Below the pieces are notes generated by a model. The model was not told the origin of the DNA. It did not search any database and saw only the letters and a program-made list of their open reading frames with translations. A stretch of 15,347 nt of DNA from Sulfuricella sp. (lineage in GTDB: Bacteria; Pseudomonadota; Gammaproteobacteria; Burkholderiales; Sulfuricellaceae). The DNA lies in contig JAIOJM010000126.1 of assembly GCA_019911785.1 (NCBI GenBank), forward strand, positions 1 through 15,347, written 5' to 3'. Positions 1 to 6,643 of this stretch are shown here, piece by piece. The stretch's first letter is position 1, and each line of letters begins with the position of its first letter. The position numbers were made by a program, and so were the translations under genes.

Positions 1-1
1 G

Positions 2-1951
2 GTTCAACTGGATGGGCTCTCGCGGGGCAATGCGGGGGTGGCGTTGGACGATGTCGTGTCGGTGCAAAAGGTGGTTGCCCAACCCGCTCAGCGGATCGTT
101 CTGTCGCCCACCGCCACCGGCCTCTCCGACCGTGATCTCCAGTACATCGGCACCCGGCTGGATGGCCTGCCGGTGGTGGAAGGTGACCGGATACGTGGTA
201 CCCTGTTCGGGAGCCGCTCACTGGACTTTCTGGTGCGGGAGACGTCGCCCAAGGGGCCAGTCCTGATCGCGTCGCCGACATTGCTGACGGTAGGCCCCGC
301 GCTCACGGAGTCCAGGACACATCCGGCCGGACGATCCACCTTCTCCTACGAGGATATTGGCGGGCTTCGGCGGGAAGTCCAGCGCGTCCGCGAAATCATC
401 GAACTGCCGTTGCGCTATCCGGAGGTGTTTGTCCGGCTCGGCATTGATGCGCCCAAGGGGGTCCTGCTCTACGGCCCCCCCGGCTGCGGCAAGACTCTCA
501 TTGCGCGGGCAGTCGCGCACGAAACCGACGTGCGCTTCTTTTCAATCAGTGGCCCCGAGATCATGCAGAAGTTTTACGGCGAGTCGGAGGGCCACTTGCG
601 CAAGCTCTTCGAGGAGGCGACGAGACAAGCTCCGAGCATCATTTTTATTGACGAGATCGATTCGATTGCCCCGAAGCGGGAAGAGCTGGGCGGCGAACAT
701 CAGGTCGAACGACGAGTGGTGGCCCAGCTCCTCAGCCTCATGGATGGCCTCAAGGCGCGCGGGCAAGTCATCGTCATCGCCGCCACCAATATTCCGAACG
801 CGCTTGATCCGGCCCTGCGCCGACCGGGGCGCTTCGACCGCGAGATCGCCATCCCGATTCCGGATCGTCACGGCCGCCTTGCGATCCTCGAGATTTATAC
901 CCGCGGCATGCCCGTGGCCAAGGACGTCGATCTGCCCCGGCTGGCCGACATCACGCATGGGTTCGTAGGAGCCGACCTGGAAGCGCTCTGTCGCGAAGCG
1001 GCCATGATTTGCGTGCGGCGAATTTTGCCGGAGATCGACTTTGCCCAAGCCACGCTTCCATACGAATCCCTGCAGAAGCTCGAACTGTGCAAGGATGATT
1101 TTCTGGCCGCCCTGCGCGAAGTCGAGCCCTCCGCCCTGCGCGAGGTGTTTGTCGAGGTGCCCAACACCACTTGGGAGGATGTGGGCGGGCTTGAGCAGCC
1201 GAAGCGCCTGCTGCGCGAGCTGCTGGAATGGCCTCTGCAGTATGGCGATCTGTTTGAGGCGGCCGGTGTCAAACCGCTCAAGGGGGTTCTCCTCTCCGGG
1301 CCTCCCGGCTGCGGCAAGACGCTGCTCGCCCAGGCGGCTGCCAGCGCGACCCAGGTCAATTTTATCTCGGTCAAGGGGCCTGCCCTGCTGACGAAGTACA
1401 TCGGCGAGTCGGAACGAGCCGTCCGGGAAGTCTTTCGCAAGGCCAAGCAAGCGGCCCCGTGCCTGGTGTTTTTCGACGAGATTGATGCGCTGGTTCCTCG
1501 CCGCGGAAGCGGGGCCTCAGACGCGGGGGTCAGCGAACGGGTGGTGGGCCAGTTCCTGGCGGAACTGGACGGGGTCGAGAAACTGACCGGGGTGCTGGTC
1601 TTGGCCGCCACCAATCGGCCGGACATGGTGGATCCGGCCTTGCTGCGTCCGGGCCGCTTCGATGTGGTGGTGGAGATTCCGCTTCCCGATGAGCAGGAAC
1701 GTCTGGCGATTCTGCAGGTGCAGGTGCGCGGCAAGCCCGTGGGCAAGGAGGTGGGCCTGGAGGCCATGGCGGCCAACACAGTCGGCCTGACCGGCGCCGA
1801 TCTTGGCGCCATCTGTCAGCGCGCGGCCTTGAATGCCATTCGCGAGAGAATCGAGGCGGCGAAAGGGGGTAAGGGAGAACCTTCAGCCTCTTCCCCCTTG
1901 CTCATTCAGGCACGGCATTTCGAGGCAGCACTGGTCGAGATTCGACCATGA
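2..1951 (+). CDS. CDC48/p97-type double AAA+ ATPase (5' truncated)
   Basis: The reading frame is open from base 2, so the true start lies upstream; the GTG at 38 falls inside the conserved N-domain (DGLSRGNAGVALDDVV resembles the CDC48 double-psi barrel) and is not a credible start. The N-domain is followed by two AAA modules. D1 has Walker A GPPGCGKT (nt 473-496), Walker B IIFIDEID (638-661) and a GRFDRE arginine-finger region. D2 has Walker A GPPGCGKT (1298-1321), Walker B LVFFDEID (1463-1486) and LLRPGRFD. All catalytic residues are intact in both rings. Known CDC48 proteins are hexameric unfoldases that extract or remodel proteins using ATP. No membrane segment or C-terminal HbYX proteasome-docking motif is seen. 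The stop overlaps the next gvpF/L start (ATGA), so a gas vesicle role, perhaps remodelling aggregated Gvp proteins, is inferred. CDC48 homologues are common in archaea and patchy in bacteria. Confidence 0.93.
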   Translation, partial: VQLDGLSRGNAGVALDDVVSVQKVVAQPAQRIVLSPTATGLSDRDLQYIGTRLDGLPVVEGDRIRGTLFGSRSLDFLVRETSPKGPVLIASPTLLTVGPALTESRTHPAGRSTFSYEDIGGLRREVQRVREIIELPLRYPEVFVRLGIDAPKGVLLYGPPGCGKTLIARAVAHETDVRFFSISGPEIMQKFYGESEGHLRKLFEEATRQAPSIIFIDEIDSIAPKREELGGEHQVERRVVAQLLSLMDGLKARGQVIVIAATNIPNALDPALRRPGRFDREIAIPIPDRHGRLAILEIYTRGMPVAKDVDLPRLADITHGFVGADLEALCREAAMICVRRILPEIDFAQATLPYESLQKLELCKDDFLAALREVEPSALREVFVEVPNTTWEDVGGLEQPKRLLRELLEWPLQYGDLFEAAGVKPLKGVLLSGPPGCGKTLLAQAAASATQVNFISVKGPALLTKYIGESERAVREVFRKAKQAAPCLVFFDEIDALVPRRGSGASDAGVSERVVGQFLAELDGVEKLTGVLVLAATNRPDMVDPALLRPGRFDVVVEIPLPDEQERLAILQVQVRGKPVGKEVGLEAMAANTVGLTGADLGAICQRAALNAIRERIEAAKGGKGEPSASSPLLIQARHFEAALVEIRP

Positions 1952-2775
1952 CCGATTTGCATCATGATGATGCCTCAGTCCTCGGCATCTACCTCTACTG
2001 CCTGGCCCGGCCGGAATGTCTTTCGGCCGTGAAGGGGCTGGCTGAGCAGGACCTGCGCGGCGTGGACGAACGCTATCCGGTGGCGGCGCTGGAAGATGCT
2101 GGGGTGGTGGCGGTGATCGGGGAGGTGGCCATCGGGGAATTTTCCGAGCAGAACCTCCAGACTTTGTCCTGGGTGGGTTCCCGGGCCGCCCGGCATGAGG
2201 CGGTGGTGGAACGGATCATGGGCGCGTCGCCGGTTTTGCCGGTCAAATTCGGCACGATCTTTCATTCCCGGGCTAGCCTCAAGGAATTCCTGGGCCGGCA
2301 TCGGGAAGACATTGTGCGGGCACTGGATAAGCTGCGCAACAAGACCGAGTGGAGCGTCAAGGGCTATCTCGTCGAAGAAGATGCCAGCAGGGTCATGGCT
2401 GCTGCAGACCCTGAGATTCGGTCCCGGCTTGCAGCGCTGTCGCCCTCGCCGGGGGCACGGTACCTGCAGCAGAAGCAACTGGATGTCATGATTGAGGCGG
2501 CGCTGGAAGCCGGAGTGGCACGGGTGACCCATGACATCCATCAGGCCCTGGCTCTTCACGCCGTGGCCTCAACCGCATTGCGGCGCCACGCCAGCGCGGT
2601 GACCGGACGCCCCGAACGCATGGTCTTCAATTGCAGCTTTCTGATGACTCCTGAGACTCTCCCCGATTTTCGCGCCGCTCTCTCAGACCAACAGTACACC
2701 TACAAGGGGATCGGCCTGACCCTCGAATTGCGGGGCCCCTGGCCGCCGTACAATTTTTGCCCCAAGCTTCTCTGA
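1948..2775 (+). CDS. gvpF: Gas vesicle protein GvpF/GvpL family (copy 1)
   Basis: This 275-residue protein shows the GvpF/GvpL signatures: an N-terminal strand GIYLYCLA (about residue 13), the central block HEAVVERIMG...VLPVKFGTIF (about residues 82-106), and the C-terminal LELRGPWPPYNF. Members of this family are gas vesicle assembly proteins; a cyanobacterial GvpF was shown to have a two-domain fold and to lie at the gas-facing surface, and haloarchaeal GvpL and GvpF contact other accessory Gvps. The start ATG overlaps the AAA ATPase stop by 4 nt, implying translational coupling and a shared role. A second, diverged family member lies at 8296 beside gvpG. From sequence alone I cannot decide which copy is the functional GvpF and which the GvpL, so the symbol is tentative. 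Confidence 0.9.
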   Translation: MTDLHHDDASVLGIYLYCLARPECLSAVKGLAEQDLRGVDERYPVAALEDAGVVAVIGEVAIGEFSEQNLQTLSWVGSRAARHEAVVERIMGASPVLPVKFGTIFHSRASLKEFLGRHREDIVRALDKLRNKTEWSVKGYLVEEDASRVMAAADPEIRSRLAALSPSPGARYLQQKQLDVMIEAALEAGVARVTHDIHQALALHAVASTALRRHASAVTGRPERMVFNCSFLMTPETLPDFRAALSDQQYTYKGIGLTLELRGPWPPYNFCPKLL

Positions 2776-2784
2776 AGCTGAGCC

Positions 2785-4305
2785 ATGAAAAAGTCAGCCG
2801 ACCCCTCCTCTTCGACGAGCAAGGGCATGAGACCTCCGGCGACCATGCCTTCGGAAGGTTGGTACGAAAAGCTGTACCACATGCTTCTGAGGAACATCCC
2901 GTTTTCCCTCATTTTAATTGATCCGGCGTTGCGGGTGGCGTCGGCGAACCGGAACTTCATCGAGAAGGCACGACGGACTGAGGGGAATACGATTGGGGTG
3001 CGCATCCGCGAGGTATTCCCCGACGCGATCCTGGAGTTTACGCAACTGGAAGCCAAAATCCGCAGCGTCTTCGACACAGGCCTGCCGTTGCCCGGCGCCC
3101 AAATGACCTACCGGGCACCGGGTATTCCCATCCGCATCTATTACTACACCGTGATTCCGATCAAGTCGGGGAGTGTGGTGGAGCACGCCATGCTCGTGAT
3201 GGACGATATCACTGAGAAGGTGCAGTTGAGCGAGAAAGCCCGGATGGCCGAACGCCACTTGGCGAGCGTGGTCGAAAGCGCCAACGATCTGGTGATCTCC
3301 ACCGACGCCGAGGGGCGCATCACCAGTTGGAATCCTGCTGCCGAGCGCATCTCGGGCTATCGGATCGGCGAGGTGCGGGGACAACTGCTGGCCGAGCTGT
3401 GCGAAACGGCTCAGCGGAATGACATGGCGGCGATTATTCGGCAGCTGGCCAATGGCGGCGCGGTGGCGTTCCGGGAGCTGAACCTCATGGCAAGTTCCGG
3501 CGGGCTGATCCCGGTCGATTGGTCCTTCTCCTCGATCCGTGACGATTCCGGCAAGGTGAGTGGCGTAGTTGCGGTCGGACGGGATCTGTCCGAGCGGCGG
3601 GCGCTCGAGCAACATCTCTACCAGAGCGAGAAACTTGCCGCTTTGGGGGTGATGGCCGGGGGGATCGCACACGAGTTGCGCAATCCGCTGTCGGTCAGTT
3701 TCTCCGCCGCGCAGTTTCTTCAGGAACCGCTTGACGATCCGGTATTTCAGCAGGAGTGCGTCCGGAAGATCATCGAGGGCATCCAGCGGGCGTCGATGAT
3801 TATCGAGAACCTGTTGCGGTTCGCCCGGCCCTCGTCCAACAATCAAACGGAATCGCTGAACCTTGTCACCCTGGTGCATGAGACGCTCAGCGTGCTGACT
3901 CCCCAGGCGAAGCTTCAGAAGATCAATGTGGTTGAAGACTATGAAGAACCATTCGTGCCGATTTCGGGAAATGCGAACCTCCTGCAGCAGGTGGTCATGA
4001 ATCTGATCCTGAACGCGTATCAGGCGATGTCCGCCGGCGGTGAGGTCAGAGTTTCAGTCCGGCGAGAGGCTGACGAGGCGATGGTGCGCGTGCGCGACAA
4101 GGGCTGCGGAATTTCGCCCTCTCACCTGGGCAGAATATTCGACCCCTTCTTCACGACCCGGCCGGTCGGCAAAGGCACCGGCTTGGGGCTGTCCATCTGC
4201 CACACGATCGTGAGGCAGCATGGGGGCGCCATCGCTGTGGAAAGCAGCGTGGAGGGGCAGGGCAGCACGTTTATCGTTCGCCTGCCTCTGGCGGCTGATG
4301 CCTGA
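2785..4305 (+). CDS. NtrB-like PAS-PAS sensor histidine kinase
   Basis: This 506-residue soluble kinase starts 9 nt after gvpF/L. It has two PAS-like segments (about residues 35-145 and 155-275; the second contains VVESANDLVISTDAEGRITS). The HisKA domain carries the phospho-acceptor His296 in GGIAHELRNPLS. The HATPase domain has an N box (NLILNAYQAM), G1 (DKGCGISP) and G2 (GKGTGLGLSI). The H-box and overall build resemble NtrB/AtoS/ZraS-type kinases, which usually partner with sigma-54 activators. No transmembrane segment is evident, so it probably senses a cytoplasmic or soluble cue such as redox, oxygen or light, but the PAS ligand cannot be read. The Shine-Dalgarno site is weak, suggesting coupling to the upstream gene. 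Its 1-nt overlap with the receiver gene makes them a cognate pair, probably controlling gas vesicle expression; that last step is inference. Confidence 0.92.
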   Translation: MKKSADPSSSTSKGMRPPATMPSEGWYEKLYHMLLRNIPFSLILIDPALRVASANRNFIEKARRTEGNTIGVRIREVFPDAILEFTQLEAKIRSVFDTGLPLPGAQMTYRAPGIPIRIYYYTVIPIKSGSVVEHAMLVMDDITEKVQLSEKARMAERHLASVVESANDLVISTDAEGRITSWNPAAERISGYRIGEVRGQLLAELCETAQRNDMAAIIRQLANGGAVAFRELNLMASSGGLIPVDWSFSSIRDDSGKVSGVVAVGRDLSERRALEQHLYQSEKLAALGVMAGGIAHELRNPLSVSFSAAQFLQEPLDDPVFQQECVRKIIEGIQRASMIIENLLRFARPSSNNQTESLNLVTLVHETLSVLTPQAKLQKINVVEDYEEPFVPISGNANLLQQVVMNLILNAYQAMSAGGEVRVSVRREADEAMVRVRDKGCGISPSHLGRIFDPFFTTRPVGKGTGLGLSICHTIVRQHGGAIAVESSVEGQGSTFIVRLPLAADA

Positions 4306-4724
4306 TGGCTGAATGTCTAACTGTGCTGGTCGTGGACGACGAACCCGACGTGCGTTGGGTGTTGGAAATGATATTGCGCAGAAACGGGTTCGCGGCAGCA
4401 TCGGCAGGGAGCGGGGCTGAGGCACTGCGGTGGCTCAGGGAGACGGAGCTGGCGTGTTGCCTCATCCTGCTTGATGCCAAACTGTCGGATATCGAAGGGG
4501 TGGATCTCGCCAGACGGATTCGGACCGAAACATCCTGCATCGCGCCGGTGATTCTCGTCTCCGGCTTTTTCTATAAGGGCGATAGCCTCGTGCAGCACAG
4601 CCTGAGAACTGGCCTTATCTCCGACTTTGTCACCAAGCCGTTCCGCCATGACGAGATCCTGAACGCGATCCATACTGTTTTATCCACAGGATTAAGCGCC
4701 ATACCTGCGGTGTCCTCTCCCTAG
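4305..4724 (+). CDS. Receiver-only response regulator
   Basis: The 139-residue product is a single CheY-like receiver domain. The acidic pair is Asp11-Asp12 in VVDDEP, the phospho-acceptor is Asp57 in LILLDAKL, the switch Ser86 sits in ILVSGFF, and the conserved Lys111 in the FVTKPF motif. After the receiver only about 20 unstructured residues remain, with no DNA-binding or enzymatic output domain. Its start overlaps the kinase stop by one base (TGATG), so kinase and receiver are co-translated. Such stand-alone receivers act by protein-protein contact or as phosphorelay intermediates. A sigma-54 activator that could act on the gvpA promoter is therefore expected elsewhere. The loop after Ser86 (GFFYKGD) is unusual for a receiver. 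Confidence 0.93.
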   Translation: MAECLTVLVVDDEPDVRWVLEMILRRNGFAAASAGSGAEALRWLRETELACCLILLDAKLSDIEGVDLARRIRTETSCIAPVILVSGFFYKGDSLVQHSLRTGLISDFVTKPFRHDEILNAIHTVLSTGLSAIPAVSSP

Positions 4725-4832
4725 CCGTTACTCATCTTATTCAGCGATCTCGATTTTCCTTCGGCGCTAGCTGTTTCATTAACTATTTGTTTATAAATCC
4801 TAATAACTTGTTTTGCTCTGGCGAAGCGCGCC

Positions 4833-4848
4833 TGGAATGATCATTGCT
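4833..4848 (+). promoter_or_regulatory. Sigma-54 (-24/-12) promoter of the gvpA operon
   Basis: The sequence TGGAATGATCATTGCT matches the sigma-54 consensus TGGCACGNNNNTTGCW, with GG at 4834-4835, exactly ten bases, then GC at 4846-4847. This predicts transcription starting near 4859, about 74 nt upstream of the gvpA ATG. The preceding 4770-4816 stretch is markedly AT-rich compared with the flanking genes, as expected for a bendable region between an enhancer and the promoter, although no clear activator dyad or IHF consensus was found. The NtrB-like kinase just upstream fits sigma-54 control. Confidence 0.72.
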
Positions 4849-4861
4849 TACGTTCAATGTA

Positions 4862-4887
4862 ACGAAGGGCTTAACCCCGTACTTCGT
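4862..4887 (+). other. Predicted 5'-end stem-loop of the gvpA transcript
   Basis: ACGAAG (4862-4867) and CTTCGT (4882-4887) form a perfect 6-bp inverted repeat around a 14-nt loop that itself contains GG and CCCC able to pair. If transcription starts near 4859, this hairpin occupies the very 5' end of the mRNA, a position known in other bacterial messages to slow decay. Downstream, an AGGAG Shine-Dalgarno at 4922-4926 precedes the gvpA ATG by 6 nt. The stem is short, so its significance is uncertain. Confidence 0.35.
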
Positions 4888-4932
4888 ATCCAAAAAGTGT
4901 TAACCAGGGGTGATAAATGTTAGGAGAACGAA

Positions 4933-5151
4933 ATGGCAAAGGTACAAAAATCAACGGATTCATCGAGTTTGGCCGAAGTTGTGGATCGTATCCTGGATAA
5001 AGGGATCGTCATTGATGCCTGGGTAAAGGTGTCGCTGGTCGGGATCGAGTTGCTTTCGATCGAGGCACGCGTCGTGATCGCATCGGTCGAGACCTACCTC
5101 AAGTACGCAGAGGCAATCGGTCTCACGTCGAGCGCTGCAGCTCCGGCGTAA
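4933..5151 (+). CDS. gvpA: Major gas vesicle shell protein GvpA
   Basis: The 72-residue product matches the highly conserved GvpA pattern from end to end: [20 protein letters not shown], then [36 protein letters not shown], and a short Ala/Pro tail. GvpA polymerises into the ribbed, gas-permeable wall of the vesicle; its helix-strand-strand-helix core is hydrophobic and faces the gas space. The gene is preceded by a strong Shine-Dalgarno (AGGAG) and by the sigma-54 promoter, and followed by a strong hairpin, as expected for a shell gene that must be expressed far above its downstream accessory genes. There is only one GvpA of this canonical type; GvpS-like and GvpJ paralogues lie at 11750 and 12328. 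Confidence 0.98.
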   Translation: MAKVQKSTDSSSLAEVVDRILDKGIVIDAWVKVSLVGIELLSIEARVVIASVETYLKYAEAIGLTSSAAAPA

Positions 5152-5169
5152 AGATCCGGGCGATGTTGG

Positions 5170-5206
5170 TTTCTCTGCCGAGAGGTGATCCCTCTCGGCA
5201 GAGAAA
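5170..5206 (+). terminator. Strong hairpin between gvpA and gvpC (partial terminator or 3' mRNA stabiliser)
   Basis: A perfect 16-bp inverted repeat (TTTCTCTGCCGAGAGG at 5170-5185 and its complement at 5191-5206) encloses a 5-nt loop, 18 nt after the gvpA stop. There is no following T tract, so it is not a textbook intrinsic terminator. A role in partial attenuation, or in protecting a short abundant gvpA transcript from 3' exonucleases, would explain the expected gvpA excess over gvpC. A smaller dyad (TGGGC/GCCCA at 5271-5285) lies just before the gvpC Shine-Dalgarno. Confidence 0.6.
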
Positions 5207-5306
5207 ACTCACAGGATTCGAGCCGCCGGAGTGAGAAGCAGATCGAATCGGCAACCAGTCAGGGGCAGGATGGGCTGCATGCCCAGCCTAAAAGGAGAGA
5301 ATTAAC

Positions 5307-6167
5307 ATGGACAACTTGAGAAACCAAATGGCAGCCTTGGTGCAGGGCATCGCGACCTCGGCACACGAGCGCGAGAGGGTCATCGGTGATATTAAGGGAC
5401 AGACTGCCAATATGCTGCGAGCGTTCGGTCGTGAGCGTACGGCGATGGCCAAGGCCCTTAAAGCCGGTCTGGCAGCAGATCGCATGAGTAGATCTGCTGA
5501 CGTGCTTGCGATACGCGACAACACGAGCACGATGTGCGAGGGGTTTCGCCAGGATCATGTTCGCATGCGGCGCAGCCTCCGGCAGAGTCTCGTTCAGTCA
5601 AGAGAAACCGTGGTGACCACTGTGGCCTCTCTGCGTGTCGATTTTGCCAAAGAACGCGCCGATTTTGCCAAAGTGCATCGTTATATGGCTAAAGCGCAGC
5701 GCGCAGGGTTGACCAAAGACCGCCGCTATCGCTCCCATGCAGTGGGCGAACTGATGAGCGCTTTTGCCAAAGCGCATCGTCATATGGCTAAGGTGCAGCG
5801 CGCAGGATTGGCCAAAGGCCGCCGTGATCGCTCCCGTGCAGTGACCGAACTGATGAAAGATTTTTACGTGTCACGTGGAAAGATGGCGCAGGAGCTGACC
5901 GAAAGCCTGGCGAAGTTCAGGCAAGAGACAAAAGCCCAGGTGTGTGGCATGAGCTGGTCCGGGGCCTCGCTTCTGAAAACCAGCGAGGGCGTTAATCTTC
6001 CGGCTAGCCTGTTGGCGGAGCAGCCCGTTGAGGAGTTCTTGGCGCCGATTTCGGCTCCTGTTATCGAGCCAGAGAAGGGTGAAACAGAGGAGAGCCAAGA
6101 AAAGACGGCAATCGGTGAAGCAGTTCGCCACTTAGGCGGAAAGCCGGGGAAGCCGAAGAAAAAGTGA
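5307..6167 (+). CDS. gvpC: GvpC-like gas vesicle outer-surface protein with 33-residue repeats
   Basis: The 286-residue, highly charged, helical protein begins 8 nt after an AGGAGA site (5293-5298). Repeating units begin with Phe at residues 40, 80, 120, 153 and 186, with the pattern F-x3-x3-M-a-(K/R)...aGL. The units at 120-152 and 153-185 are exactly 33 residues long, the period known for cyanobacterial GvpC; units 1 and 2 are spaced 40 residues apart, that is 33 plus a heptad. After the repeats come a non-repetitive region, an acidic Pro/Glu segment and a Lys-rich end (GKPGKPKKK). GvpC is known to bind the outside of the vesicle and stiffen it against pressure. Position directly after gvpA supports the call. 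Overall sequence similarity to cyanobacterial GvpC appears low, so the assignment rests on period, composition and position. Confidence 0.85.
   Translation: MDNLRNQMAALVQGIATSAHERERVIGDIKGQTANMLRAFGRERTAMAKALKAGLAADRMSRSADVLAIRDNTSTMCEGFRQDHVRMRRSLRQSLVQSRETVVTTVASLRVDFAKERADFAKVHRYMAKAQRAGLTKDRRYRSHAVGELMSAFAKAHRHMAKVQRAGLAKGRRDRSRAVTELMKDFYVSRGKMAQELTESLAKFRQETKAQVCGMSWSGASLLKTSEGVNLPASLLAEQPVEEFLAPISAPVIEPEKGETEESQEKTAIGEAVRHLGGKPGKPKKK
5664..5861 (+). repeat. Two tandem 99-bp units inside gvpC
   Basis: Bases 5664-5762 and 5763-5861 are in-frame tandem copies; by direct comparison they share 84 of 99 bases and 23 of 33 residues. Many differences alter the protein, mainly at charged or exposed positions. 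The high similarity relative to the other three units points to a recent internal duplication of gvpC. Confidence 0.9.
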
Positions 6168-6301
6168 GGCGTGAGTTGAGCGGGGCTTCGCGCATCAGCC
6201 GTTGCCCATGGCATGCCCCAGATTAGTAGAGAGGCGAAATACGCTGTAAGGATGGGGCCGAGGGGACACTGCCTTCAGGTCTGGGGGAGGAGATTGGCGT
6301 G

Positions 6302-6643
6302 ATGGGAACAGCGGAAGTGGTGTGCGCGTTTTGTAAGGGAACAGGGGCTGACCCGTACGGAATCCTGTCGTGGAAATCAACTTGCTATGTCTGCAATGGG
6401 AAGGGCACCGTGACGGTCATGGGCCCGCATGTGCCCTGTCGATATTGCGGTGGGAGCGGCAGCCACAAGACATTCAGTTGCCCGGTATGTCGCGGGGTGG
6501 GAGTGGTGCCCCTGATCCCGGGTCCGACGAAACGTTGCCCTGCTTGCGAGGGGCGGGCCTATGAAATCTCAAGCGGTCTGCCGTGTTTGAAGTGTCGGGG
6601 TAGAGGAGTGGTTCCTAATGAAGATAAGGAGTGGGTGCGATGA
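6302..6643 (+). CDS. DnaJ-type zinc-finger protein with six CxxCxGxG-like motifs, no J-domain
   Basis: The 113-residue product contains six Cys-x-x-Cys pairs at residues 8/11, 28/31, 46/49, 60/63, 79/82 and 95/98, almost all followed by GxG (CAFCKGTG, CYVCNGKG, CRYCGGSG, CPVCRGVG, CPACEGRA, CLKCRGRG). DnaJ normally has four such motifs binding two zinc ions; six would allow three. There is no HPD-bearing J-domain or substrate-binding domain, so it cannot recruit DnaK in the usual way. Related free-standing modules act in unfolded-protein binding or thiol chemistry. A strong purine-rich site (6283-6292) precedes ATG 6302; a GTG at 6299 is an alternative start. Its stop overlaps the gvpN start (ATGA), implying co-translation with GvpN. 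I know no established gvp name for it. Confidence 0.88.
   Translation: MGTAEVVCAFCKGTGADPYGILSWKSTCYVCNGKGTVTVMGPHVPCRYCGGSGSHKTFSCPVCRGVGVVPLIPGPTKRCPACEGRAYEISSGLPCLKCRGRGVVPNEDKEWVR

Noticed and set aside
38..40. GTG as the start of the CDC48-like ATPase
   Set aside because: The frame continues upstream to base 2 with conserved CDC48 N-domain residues, so the gene is truncated by the window.
4723..4770. Possible terminator after the response regulator (CTAGCCG and CGGCGCTAG)
   Set aside because: The arms do not pair perfectly, the loop is over 30 nt, and no T tract follows. Whether the upstream block reads through into gvpA is unresolved.
5664..5861. Tandem 99-bp repeats as a CRISPR or non-coding satellite
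   Set aside because: The repeats are in frame, adjacent without spacers, and encode the 33-residue GvpC units.
6283..6298. GG-N10-GC match just before the zinc-finger gene
   Set aside because: It arises from the purine-rich Shine-Dalgarno run, lacks the TTGC element, and would start transcription inside the coding region.
6302..6643. Truncated DnaJ remnant
   Set aside because: It has six complete CxxC motifs, its own ribosome-binding site and coupling to gvpN, so it looks like an intact dedicated gene, not a decayed DnaJ.
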